Part shown: one piece after another, positions 1 through 11,600 of the stretch
Position numbering within the stretch: position 1 is the stretch's first letter
Layout of the letters: each line of letters opens with the position of its first letter
Assembly: GCA_914767715.1 (NCBI GenBank)
Contig: OU612068.1
Span: 20,026,001 to 20,090,000, forward strand
Reading direction: 5' to 3'
Origin: Membranipora membranacea
Taxonomy: Eukaryota; Bryozoa; Gymnolaemata; Cheilostomatida; Membraniporidae
DNA length: 64,000 nucleotides
Translations under genes and position numbers: made by a program
Notes under the pieces: model-generated
What the model was told of the DNA's origin: nothing
The model's input: the letters and a program-made list of their open reading frames with translations, nothing else
The model's database searches: none

Positions 1-1895
1 GACGCAGACATCCTTCGTGGGTGCTAGACATGTATTTTAGCAGGTGCCAAATCCCATGAGCACGAGCATCTGAAGTGCAGTTATGAAACTAAATTACAAG
101 CCCATGCATTGGGCGTAGATACATGTACATAGTGAGTTGACAACATTGGGCTTTTTTAGGCACATTGACACTCCAGAGCCATCAGAGGAATCATGATTAA
201 TCTGATTTTGATACCCATCCAGCGGACATTTTTTATCACATCGCCGCCTATTAAAATAGCTCAGCCGAGGGACGACTACACATTACCCTTTCCATATTAG
301 GAGTTGGTTATCTAAATGCCTGTGATATGATAATGGTACCAGGTTTGGTCTCTTGATCTATTATAATTAAATGTAACTTTTCCCTACTCAGATTTTAATT
401 GGAGTCAATGGCATTGTTTTGAAACATACGATCTAGGGGCACACTGTGCTTAATGGGGGCCTTACACGTAACAGTAAAAGTCATGGAGACATATAAGACC
501 AAGCAAGTAGACAAATACACTGTGTCTGTATTATATGTATGACTGGGACATACACAGCTGTTCTCAGACTAGGTAGCTATCATGATGACCGCAACTTGTC
601 ATTACGATTTCGGTTGCTGCGAAACTAAGACAGCTCTTATACATTCTATGAGGCGCATATTAAAACTATTTCAATCACCCAGTTTCAAGTCTCAAGGCCA
701 TAATATAGTTGTCAATGCGATGGTAAGATTTTGATGTAGATTCAACTTTGATAGGGAAGAAGATTTTAATGACATGTCAGGTGTAGGATTTTCTTGACAC
801 CAGTTCCGTACGCAGTGCGCAGTTTTACAAGTTCCAAAAAAAATTGACACTTTGACTTGTCGAATACATTTAACTTGGCAATAGATTGAGAGTAAAATTC
901 CATAATTTGACCTGAACTCTGATCATTGCAAACAGATGACACGAGTGAACTTTTTATGAGGTGTATGATTTCATAATACTAGTACCTGTACCCATAGGTA
1001 GCCTGATAATACCATTACGCTTTTGTTAAATTTATTGTTACGTAGGTAGTTTGATTACATAGTAGAGCGAGTCATTTAGGGAACACTATCCGCTAGAGTC
1101 ACATTCAACTCTGTCCCACAGGGATTTTATTATCCTACAGACATCCCACTGATCCAGTTTGCCAAGGTCTGTATGACAAGACCTTAATCTCCCTGGACGT
1201 CATTGGATAATAGATGCTCAACTCTCTGTGCATGTCTTATTGACAAAAGGGCTTTTTTTCTTCCTTTCATGAAATACCAACTGAACGGGCTATGGCCATC
1301 TGTCTCTCTATCGATCAGATTTTGTCTAGTTTATCAGTTATATTTCCTGTTTTCAATTGGCCTTGATGTTCGCTTTTCTAAAAAATCCTACTGTCAATTC
1401 AATCAGTAAAAGTACATAGGCAGTACTTCTTCACAAGAAAAATCAATTATTAACATCAAGTATTTTTTTCAATGTAGTCATATTAAACTCTTGGCTGAGT
1501 TTTGATAGACAAACTGATGAATTGAGAGAAACTAGCATCCTATTTTACTTCAAATAGCTTCACGTTCTGAACTTTTTTTTACGCTTGTTGTCTTGCTGTG
1601 TTAGTATTTTCTGCCTACATGTTGGGCCTTGTGTAAAACAACTCTCATCTTAAAAGCTCATTATTTTTCAAAATTCATGTCATTTGAGAAGTCTCACCCA
1701 TGCAAACAAATTAAAAATACATTGTATTACCATAATACAGTCACTTGAAATTAATGACCCAACTCACATTTTTAACTTTGCTACAGCTGTGATCAGGGAT
1801 TATGTTCTACATTCAGAAAGCGCTGTCACTTAATGTCAATTGAAGCAAAAATAATCCATTTCCTGAAAATAAAGGAAGTTAGCCCGAGATCTCAC
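1..1895. other. No exon recognised; probable ELL intron
   Basis: The last visible ELL exon ends at 1896 with a splice donor in phase 2, so the transcript continues leftward on the minus strand. I looked on that strand for the next ELL exon (the family continues with a short helical stretch ending in a KITV-ATDDSY-like motif) and did not find it. The stretch is AT-rich with T and A runs, and no open frame in it resembles a known protein. It is probably all intron, with the rest of the gene outside the window. Confidence 0.5.
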
Positions 1896-3850
1896 CCATT
1901 CCTAGCCTGCTTTATACAGTCATTGCTTCCACTTGGGTCGCCAGGTAAGGCAGTCACGGAAAACACAAACTCTTTATAGCCTCGCCCATCTGGAATTCTG
2001 ATGACCTGAAACATTTAATTAGATCATTTCTTGGTTAAGCTTAAGCCATCTCTTAGATATTAAAAGTAATGTGACAGATTCCACAGAGATTTATGCCCTT
2101 AGGCAGACGGGACGCTCAATTATTACGTTTCGCTGGAGTCAGTGGCCCGTTATTGTGATCAACAAAATTACTAGTTTCTGCGCCAGGTACAATGGGATTA
2201 TTTTCAAGTACGTCCCAGGGTAATAGCACCCAAATGATGCAAGTAGGTGAGGATATGATATAAATATATATAACCATAATATGCGGATGTAACACATACC
2301 CCTTTCTCATCGCTGATCTCGATGGTGGGTCTTGACAACCTCTGCAACAACAAAAAAAAAGAGAACATAAATGTAGGGCAAGGTCGTTAACGTAATTAGA
2401 GCTATGAATGATACCGATAAAAATATGCTAAGTCAGCTTATGTAGAGATTAAAAGCTCATTCATGCAGTATTTCATTATCAACTGAGCATATGAGGAGAT
2501 GAGATCAACCGATCGAAACATACTCAGCTGATTAGTGATGAGGTATTAATGGCAGTAGAACATGAGGGCTTATCCTTCTGTATTTAACGCACATGTATAA
2601 GTACATGCTGCACGTATGTATGAGCTAAATTATTTGATTCATGATTTCTACTGATAAGACGTGAATGACGGTAGAGGTCACTGTCATGGAGTTGAGCAAG
2701 TTAGGACAGTGACATTCACTGAATTAATGACAGTGACACATTAAACAATGATGATAGGCGTGATTATAGGGTGAAGCTCATCTATTTTCCTCATAACGTT
2801 AGGAAATTGGGGTCAAGAGATGCTGACCAGTCATGAGCATTGCCTATAAGCTGGAATAATTTTGTCGTTTGAGTGAGATGAAGTATTGCAAGGTGTGAAA
2901 ACCACTTCACACGGTAAGGTATTGGTTTCGGAGAGGAGTCTTCAGGGCTTATATGTTGTATAGGTTTCAATTTGTTGGTGGTGATATTTTCCCAAAAAAA
3001 GGACCAGAAACTTGACAACATAGTTACTTTTCCAACAGTAAATAGCAGAGATTGATGGAAATGACAGTGATGGAAGACAAGCACGTCCTAAGAGTGACAT
3101 AGAATTGAGATGCGACAAATGACAAATATGGTCATTCAGATGTGCTAGGCCTACCTATGTCTAGATTAAATTTGGGAAGTCTGTCACAGAGATACAACAT
3201 AAACTCTACAGACGTAGGGGCATACTACCTACACATCCCAACCAATGAACTCCCTATCATTGTCCCATCTCACTTGAGACTGATGTGAGCAAGGATACTG
3301 AATGGAGAGAAGGTTGAATATGATTTGACAATGTTCCTGCATAAATAATTATCTGGGAGATAGAAGCTGAGAGCCATCTCTTCAAATATGAGGGTATTGT
3401 TCCTTTGAATGTTAACTAGACTAGAGTAGTAGATGATACTCATATATATATATATTTAGACAGGTATTATCAAATTCAAAGGAGAGTTATGACAGGACGT
3501 CAATGATTTCTAGCTGAAGTAGAGATGGCAGAGAAGAAGAGAGGCATCTATAAGCTGCAAACAATTTCCAACTGAAACAGACACTAGACTGAAAATATTG
3601 GACTGACAAGAGCAAAACAAACAACAGGAAAACTTCATTATTTTGCCAGCTGGGCAAAGAAATAAAGGTCTTGAAGTGTCAACTCAATCTTCCTAGTATT
3701 CCTGTCTGATAAACCTACATTTCCATTCTGAAGGTCTTCTATAACTTTCAGAGCAGCATCTGTAAGCTTCACATGAATACATGACAAGTTTGAAGATGTC
3801 ACATTGTCTCTTGATTGTAAGCCATATTCACCAGCCTGCCAAAGCGCCAT
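1896..3850 (-). CDS. ELL: RNA polymerase II elongation factor ELL, N-terminal exons (partial)
   Basis: Three coding exons on the minus strand: 3719-3850, 2300-2341 and 1896-2005. ELL suppresses Pol II pausing and is part of super and little elongation complexes in the nucleus. The start is set at the ATG at 3848-3850 (MALWQAGEYGLQS), because ELL proteins open with a short lead and a YGL motif followed by HVKLTD-AL, seen here as IHVKLTDAALKVIEDL. Exon 1 codes 44 residues, close to the vertebrate first exon. Exon 2 gives LSRPTIEISDEKG and exon 3 gives VIRIPDGRGYKEFVFSV and GDPSGSNDCIKQ, which match the family's LRPSI, IPQ, F-FYLS and GSFDCIQQ blocks. A longer in-frame ATG at 3940 exists but adds an unrelated leader. 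The gene continues past the left edge, so the C-terminal occludin-like domain is not visible. ELL, ELL2 and ELL3 cannot be told apart from this part. Confidence 0.85.
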
Positions 3851-6056
3851 CCTTCTCTGCCTCAAACTACATTTTTCAGATGGACTCGCCACTATGTCAT
3901 ATATTTCACAATGTGACGTTAGGCAGAGGTGAAAGGTCATACTAAACCTATATGGCGGGAATTATCTTGCTGATCATCAATTTTGGGTAGACAACTTCTT
4001 TATTGGTTGTTTGATTTGGAAGATTATCTTTATCAAAAGATGACTCGAAGAACAAAAAATACAATACATATCCCCTTTGGGACATAAGAATGTATGTATG
4101 TAGCTTTATTTCGACCATGGAACCATTTAGATGTGTAGACATTCAAAATTACCATTATAGGTCTTCTGGTATAAAAAAATGGAGAGAGCGTCAAAGGAAA
4201 AATGAAAAATATTTTTCTGAAAGAAAATTTGTAAAGATCTTAACAGGCATTCCAGAAATTGATCAGAGGGCATTTCGCCCTGAATTGAGTTCTGGTTTGG
4301 GGCTTTGTTATTGATGATTTGCTCCCAAGTGTTGGGCGCGCTGAAACAGATGGTTTGTGCCTTTAGATTTGTTCATGCAGACTATGGTTGATGTTCGTAT
4401 TGATGTTATAGGGATGCTGTTGGTAATTCTGCTGCATAAGGTCTAGTATGGGTGTTATCTGAAAGCGCGCCACTCTGTCCATGTAATCGGTTGTGTCTGG
4501 CTTTATGATTTTTAAAGCCAGGTTTTCTATTCTTTCGACCCTTAGCCTCTGAGTTTGAGATGTCATGGAGAACCTTGCTGGCACTGCATAAAGTATGGTT
4601 GGTCGTATACATGCAATATAAAAGTTTCTCAGTAGGTTAAAAGGAATGCCTGATCTCTTGAGGTCTAGCAGGGTGTATATAAGCTTTCTGGTCTTTTCTG
4701 CTATGTTGTCCACATGTTGCTTGAAGGTGAGATGCTTGTCGATAGTCACACCAAAAAATTTTGTAGCATCTTCAGCAGTTATTGTCTCTCCTTGCATTGT
4801 GAACTGATCAGGCAGTGGTATGTGGTGGTTGTGGATATTGCTGAAGTTTATTATCACTGACTTCCGCGGATTTGCAATCATATTGTGCTGATCACACCAG
4901 GCTGTCACCTCATTGATAGTAGTCTGGAGTTCTCTTCTGCGATTTGTTGTTGAATTCGGCGTGAGCGTCAAATCATCAGCATATCTAATTGTTGAGGATT
5001 GTTGAGAACAAGTTTTTCCCTCCATGAATTCAGATGGAGATTTAAAAAGCTATGTTTCAAGGGGCCGTAACTCAATACCCGACTTTGGCAAAATCACTCC
5101 GCCACCACAGACCCTTGAGGCTCTCATGCGGTGAGTAAATGGACCAGCTTTTATGACGCAAAGTTCTATCAATTACCTCCTTGATTTAGTTGAGACTCGG
5201 GGGAGAGGGACATGTAATATTGAGGGAGCGATGTTTTTCACATGAATATCAAAGCAGTTGTTATTTCAGTCTTTTATTAGGAGATACTATTTCTATGATC
5301 ATTCACACAGAATATATTGAGTTCCACTATACCGTATGTCCTCTGGGAGGTCCCTTACATTTCAGCAAGAAATATGCGGATAACGTTTTCCAGTTTTTGA
5401 AAGTAAACCATAGAGTTATTATATATATATTAGTATATAATAACTATATGTAGTTAACTCACTGGTCTAGTGCAAGTACCTAAGTTAGCCATTACATTTT
5501 ATTGTAGTAATTGTTGCCAAACGCAACTGCTGGTGATTACTGTCACAATAGCAAATTTATTCACTTCTTTGATTTCTGGACCCTCCTACAGTTATCCCGT
5601 TATCCCATTAGGTAAGGCATTAATGACAAACAAGGTTTCCTCAAAACTTGAGTCATTGCATTTACTCATTTACATAAATAGTTTGAGTACGTCCCTTTTT
5701 TTCTTATCATTTGAAAATAAAGGTGAAAAAAGGCAAGGTTCATCACTAAAACCAAGACTTGCAGTTTTTTGTTCGCAATTTTGAATTTTGAATAAATAGA
5801 TCAAACTTTGAAGCATAATGTATTGTATTTATTCTCAAGTTTGTGCTTTATCATATTGATATGTGATCATAGTAAGATATTCAATAAGATTATTAATGTA
5901 TAAAATAAATAATGGATTCAGACATGATTTCTAGGAGCCGGACTCCTTGTCCTAGCTAGTGAGGAGATTGAGCACTGTCAATCCTTATCTATTCCCATCA
6001 CTCTACACAATAGTATTGTCACATGGCTACTAGCTATTTTCACTAGAGATTCGTAC
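3851..6056. other. Intergenic between ELL and EFHC1
   Basis: This lies between the ELL start and the EFHC1 stop codon. It holds the LINE fragment at 4363-5025 and otherwise only AT-rich sequence. An open frame at 4090-4314 on the plus strand is not recognisable as a protein family. The ELL promoter should be just above 3850, but no clear core element was seen. Confidence 0.6.
4363..5025 (-). mobile_element. LINE reverse transcriptase fragment, 3' half
   Basis: An open frame of 220 codons on the minus strand carries the catalytic YADD motif of a reverse transcriptase near its start (TIRYADDLTLTP). The following thumb and connection region contains KFFGVTIDKHLTFKQHVDNI, the usual 'lGv.iD..L.f..Hi' block of non-LTR retrotransposons, and an RP-ILYA motif. 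Everything upstream of the YADD core (fingers, endonuclease) is missing, so the copy is 5' truncated and cannot move. It may be a Jockey/CR1-type LINE; the clade cannot be fixed from this piece. It is a different lineage from the LINE at 51778-53000. Confidence 0.85.
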
Positions 6057-9000
6057 TCATGATGACTCAAAGAACTGTCTGAACTCTTCTAGGCTGATCT
6101 GTCCGTCTGGGCTGCTAGTTATCTCACAAACCAACTACAAGAGAGATCAAAACAAAACTTTATCTTCAATCTTCAATCTTCAATCTTAATCTTCAGCCTA
6201 AGCTGAAAAGATCTGATATTGGGATAAGGTATAAGATAAGTAGATCAAGTTTGATCCAGTTAGTATCCATTGGTCCTCCCCCCCCCCCCCCCCACTACTG
6301 ATAATCCATAGGCAAATAGGCCTGCGTCTTAACAGTATCGAAGGAGCAATTCCAGATTCAGGCAAACTGGATCTAGGGAGTTCCAAACTCCTTGCTGGAT
6401 TCAACTTGATTTAACTAAGGTTTAACTAAGGAAATCCGTAATCCGTATTATATTTTCGTTAGTTTCATCTTGATTCTAATCTGATTCTGATCTTATATTA
6501 CTTAATTTTACACTTTAACTACACTTACAGCATCCATCACATCGTCATCTAGAGGCAGTGAGATAGCTTTGCACATGTCCCTCAGTTTACACCTGTCAAT
6601 AAATCCGGATCTGTTTGTGTCGTATCTCAAAAATAGCTCATCTATCCTGTTCTTGCCTATGAAAAAAGATTAAGACGTTATTATTATTATTATGTGTTTT
6701 TATTGAGGTTTTCATATATATAAGTATGTTATAAACAAACGAAAATAACAACTTTTTGTCCTCATAAACAAAAAAGAAAAAAGAAAAGAAAAACATATAT
6801 ATATTTGACATAAGAATATGACAGAGGCTCAACTCCAAAGAAGTTTGCACCAAACAAGTTGGCTAATCGAATTTTGTGCATTATTTTCATGAATTAAACT
6901 CTTGAAAACACTAACACTGACACGGCTCTATTCTACAGAGCAATTGTATAGTAAAATCATTTTACCTGTGATAGCGATCTTCTTCACCTGCCCTTTGACC
7001 TCATTGACCAGTTTACTCAGATCTCCAGACTGTCGGGTGACTCTCATTGGTGCTCCCTTCACAGGCTCAGCCTTGGGGTTGTTGTTGTTGATTGTGGTTC
7101 TCACAGAGTCTGTGGTGCTGGCTGTTAAAAAATAATGATTCTATTTGTTAATGAGTCAACAAGTTGTTATTTCTAGTTTTTCTTATAACAAACTCATTAC
7201 GAAACCTCAATACAATATGTGTAATAATAGTGATGATGATATTACACATCCCAAATTTTTCAACTGAAATGTTCGGTAAAAGTATATGGTATGGTAAAGC
7301 TATGGTAATGTATACCCGACCCAAAAGGGGAATTGTGCACTGCTGTTATTAAATATGAACATATGCAAAGATTTTCATAAACATCTTGTTAGCACTCTTT
7401 TACATTAGAATCTCGATGACATGCTACTGAGCCTACAATATGTGTAAAACATTCCCATGGTATGGGCAATATTTCATTATTCTGCTCAAGACAAAAGGTC
7501 TCACCTGAGAATTGTTGTGGATGGTCTTCCATGTATTTCAGAACATACTCATCAGCATTTGTGATGATGAATCTATGGTTGAATATCTGAATGCAAGATC
7601 CGATATGCATATCATCGGGACCATAGAAGATTGGCTTGTCTGGTGAAGAACCTGGCTTAGAGATCCTTGTTCTCTCAAGGAATTTACCACCAATGATTCC
7701 TGAGTTCCTTACAGGAGGCTCATATATAGTGATCATATCATCGGCTAGCCTATATGAGATTATGAACCTTCTTCCTGAATCTTCTGGTTTCACAGAGTCC
7801 TGAAATTAAGACATAAACAAACTAAATAAGTTTGTTTATAACATACTTGTATATATGAAAAACCTCAATAAAAACGCATAATAAATAAAAATGAACAAAA
7901 ACAAGAATTGTGATCTAATTTCAGCCTGGTAATTATCTCATCAGCGGTGATGTAGAGATGAAAAAAAGCCTGAACATGTGTTCCCCTGTACAGAGTCAAA
8001 AACAGAAACAACATATATTTTTGTTTGTTTATGAGGTAAAAAATTTGTTATTTTCGTATGTTTACAACATATGAGCACCTCAATCAAAACATGTAATAAT
8101 AATCTGGAGCAAATAGCTGTATACTTACCAGTATGGCTTCAAATCGCAGAACTTTGTGATCATTCTCCATCATCTTGATGAAGTCTTTCTTTGGTGGCTG
8201 TGGTATCAGCGACAAGCAGGACTGTAGAGAATCTTCTAGAGACCCAAGGCCATTGTATGGTGCGAACTCCTACAACCACAAACATGTCATTATTTATATA
8301 TAATATAGTATATACAACATTTCGGCTCCTTTCAATAACTGGAGTTATCTTCTACTTATTTGAAAGGATGACAATTACCTCTAGAATGACCCTGCATTTC
8401 CTCATTGGATTGAATACATACTCTTACAACGATATAGGATGGATGGGGATTCATTTCCCACTGAAAGCTTGATCAATCTGCTCGGTGAGTAGATTGCAGA
8501 TCAAAGGAATGACCATTTTTCTAAAATATTTGTAAGTAGGACCGACTTGCCGGCACTCACCATTTTAGGAAGTGGCTTCTTGTGTTGATCAACATCGACG
8601 CTCTTGAATTCCGTGAGTCCAAAGTTCTTGTAGTAAAATGCTTTAGTAAAGTTATCTGCATCATGGATCAAGAATTTTCTGCCATAAATGAACATAGTTT
8701 CAGCTAGTGAAAAGTCTCTTGGTGTAAAGTAACCACCAGTAACCTCATGACTTGTGAGTTCCATTGAGATAGATGGGTATGTGCTTGGAACTTGGCCTCT
8801 GCTCTTAGGAATCTTGTGTCTTCCGATGAGCACGGGGAATGGGTCACGCCCGTCATTAGGCTTGTGTACCTCTCTGATCTCCATGGTGTCATCAACCAGA
8901 TAGTACTACAAAAAACATGCCAATGGTCAGAGCCAATTAAGAGACTTCAGGTAAACCAGTCATAGACACAGTGTGATTATAAAATTGAAATTGCATCTTT

Positions 9001-10759
9001 GAAAGGAAATTTACTTTTGCATTTGAAACAGAATTTGAAAACAGGTAGCAAGCATGGAACTCCTGCATTCAACATGAAATAAATAACACTTACATGAAGA
9101 ATGAAAGGCCTCATTTCACCGAACATGGCATCCCTATCATCCCACACACAGAAGAATCGAAGCACTTTCCTGTCCAACTCCAGGAACTGTTTCAGCTTGT
9201 CAAACGATGATGGTGTGTTGTACTGTTTGATCTCAGCAGCTTTAGTTCTTCTGGCCAGATATGGATCTTCTGGAATCTGGTCTGACTCATTGACAACAAT
9301 ACCTTCACTCTCGAGGAAGTCCTGCAAATGGTAACATATTAGGCTGGTATGAATATAATGTCATGTCCGTCAAACAGATAAATAATGTAGATAAAAATCT
9401 ATATTTCATGTATTGATGTATACACACTTTTTATTTCTGTATCATTGAGCATAATATTCTGTCAATCCAGTCTAAGTACTTGACATGTGCTCTGTTATGT
9501 GATACAAAAGCAGCAGGTTGAAATCGATTTATCTGGATGCTTACCGAAGTGAACTTGTCACAGTCTGTGATGTAGAACACTTTTCCATAGAATGTGACAT
9601 TCACTTTGTTGTTCAAATCTTTCCAGTGCCAGATATCGCCAACATCATTCTTGGGGAGTCTTTGTCTCTTGATGAGTTTTCCCTGAGGCATTCCTGAGTT
9701 TTCCCTCACTGGTTCTACTACAGAGATGCTGTCATCTTCCAGATAGTAGAATATTACTACTGGTCGAACTCTGTAAAACTCTTGAGGTGACTCATGCACT
9801 GTCTGCTTGAAGTAGGCATAGAATCTCAGCACCTGTGAACAAAAGGTGTAAATTTCATGAAATAAGCACGGATAACATTAACTCATAAATTTTATGATTA
9901 ACGTTAAAAACAATGTATGGACATGCATACTGGATTCACACCTTGTGGCTGGTTACAGAAAGAAATTTATATCAAGGCTAAGTAAGATATTAAACCTCCT
10001 TACCTTCTTATCCCATGCAACATGAGCAGGAATGAAGTCCTCTGGTGGCGCTTGTTTGGTTTGACCGTATGTCAAAGTTGGGTTGAAGTTTGCTAATTCA
10101 TCAAGTTCCTTCTCTGAGAGTTGGTTCTGGGGAATTGGTACTCCACCAATGCCAACCTCAGGGCGTTTCTGCTGAGCATACCCATTGTTGTAGCCTAATG
10201 TCTGGCTTCTGTGGTACTTGGATTGCTACAAGACAATGACAATCAACAACCATAAGCAATTTATTCATACTTCCATGGCATATCAAAATGAAGTTACGCT
10301 ATCATTTGTTCTGGGTATGGCACCAACTGTAAATCTTAGGTCTGTAAACTGAATAATAATGTCACTAGATGGATGCAAGGAGTTGAGATGATGATGTATC
10401 CGACAACAAGAACATTGATATCTGGTTCCTTAATTATTGTGATGATTGTTGTGAACTTTCAGTTAAATGGACACCAGTCACCAAGATACTAGCTCTAGAC
10501 TGACAGACTAAGTAGGGTAGAATTGATTATTCATCTATGAGTAGTGAAGTCACACCATCATTACATAAAAAAGTCTGCTACAGCTAGGGCACAATAATAT
10601 CCAAAGGAAAAAAACAAATAATGAGATCGAATGAATGAGGCTGAGCTTGAGATTGATTGCAATGCGTGGTCACCTTTCTTTAGCATATTTTGCATATGTT
10701 AACAAACTTACAGTTGGGTCTGTAAATGAGTTCCCAGGGAGAAATGGTAGACCATCCAT
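6057..10759 (-). CDS. EFHC1: EF-hand domain-containing protein 1 (three DM10 domains)
   Basis: Ten coding exons in transcript order: 10712-10759, 10004-10225, 9545-9832, 9094-9321, 8561-8905, 8129-8269, 7505-7799, 6966-7121, 6529-6656, 6057-6134. They join in frame to 642 residues, against 640 in human EFHC1 (myoclonin-1), a protein inside the doublet microtubules of motile cilia. The start [12 protein letters not shown] matches the EFHC1 N-terminus. Three DM10 domains follow: about residues 91-186 ([25 protein letters not shown]), 187-377 ([20 protein letters not shown]) and 378-523 ([20 protein letters not shown]). A linker of about 50 residues leads to a C-terminal EF-hand pair. The first loop, [12 protein letters not shown] (about 587-598), has D, N, S, G and I at loop positions 1, 3, 5, 6 and 8 but K at position 12, so calcium binding is doubtful. 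EFHC1 fits better than EFHC2 because of the GLPFLPG start and the [11 protein letters not shown] block. Confidence 0.95.
6241..6413. repeat. TIR element with a poly-C tract, in EFHC1 intron 9
   Basis: It begins TAGATCAAGTTTGATCCA and ends with an imperfect reverse complement (TGGATTCAACTTGATTTA). The left end is the same as that of the hairpin element at 39058-39173, so the two belong to one family. A run of about 17 C lies near 6278-6294. No target duplication was found, so this copy is old or rearranged. Confidence 0.5.
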
Positions 10760-11600
10760 GATGCTGTTCAGTGTATAGACACAACAAAGTATTTATCCTG
10801 CTTCTCTCAAAATAACCAAATTTATCTTGAGGTTATTTAGAGTTGCCAAGACAGTTTGGTGGTTGCTAAGCAGTGATCTCGCTACATGCGAGATGAAGCA
10901 CATTGGTTGAGATCAACCAATGGTAGTCAATGTTATGAAAAACTGAAAGCCAATCAGACTCTGTAAAGCCATGTGACTTTATTTTGATGCCTGAGCTCTA
11001 TGAAAGTTGAACAGTTATAATATTGTACAACTTCTAATGTATTGTAGGTTCTGAACCACAGGCTACACTTTAAGAGGGAGTAAAGATTTGATTGATAAGC
11101 AAAAGAAGTGTTAGCCAAGGATGATTGCTACAACCTAGCAGCTCCAGACCTTCAAGTCAGCCCTTGAGTTCTGAATATTAATGAAGTCTTGTTACTGCTC
11201 AGACCTTCTGACATCAACAGTTACTTACAGAACTGCTTTTGAGTGAAGCTCTCTGAAGTTTGCATCAGGTAGAGACAAAGAAGGTGGTTCTCTGCCAGTG
11301 TCTCCCCTTTGACACCAGGTAAAAAGCTTGGGACTGTTTACTGAATAGTGGTTCAGTAAAGCTTACATGCTACTATCACTACTTGCTGCAAACCTTTTCC
11401 TTTGACTGAATGATAACTTTGTTTTAACTTTTTGGAACTAACCCCAACACAGGTTCACCCATGTCTTCTCACCTTGCATACAATCATAAGGTGACATCTA
11501 TTTTATACCCCATATTCCATATACATCTATATCATTGCAGGATTACTGGTCTCAGCTGATATCCTGAGCTCTCGAATTTCCGACTATTCTCCTTGTAGCA
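10760..11600. promoter_or_regulatory. Head-to-head intergenic interval, EFHC1 / SLC8B1
   Basis: The 841 bp between the two start codons must hold the 5' UTR and promoter of both genes, which are transcribed away from each other. No TATA box, CpG-rich patch or initiator stands out by eye. Because first exons could be noncoding and lie elsewhere, a shared bidirectional promoter is only an inference from the distance. Confidence 0.35.

Noticed and set aside
2791-3084. Minus-strand frame of 97 codons in the ELL gene
   Set aside because: It lacks ELL similarity; exon 1 to exon 2 of ELL joins across it in phase, so it is intron.
4090-4317. Plus-strand open frame of 74 codons with a charged middle part (KKWRERQRKNEKYF)
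   Set aside because: It has no recognised family, no splice or transcript support, and lies next to a LINE fragment; it may be part of an old element or chance.
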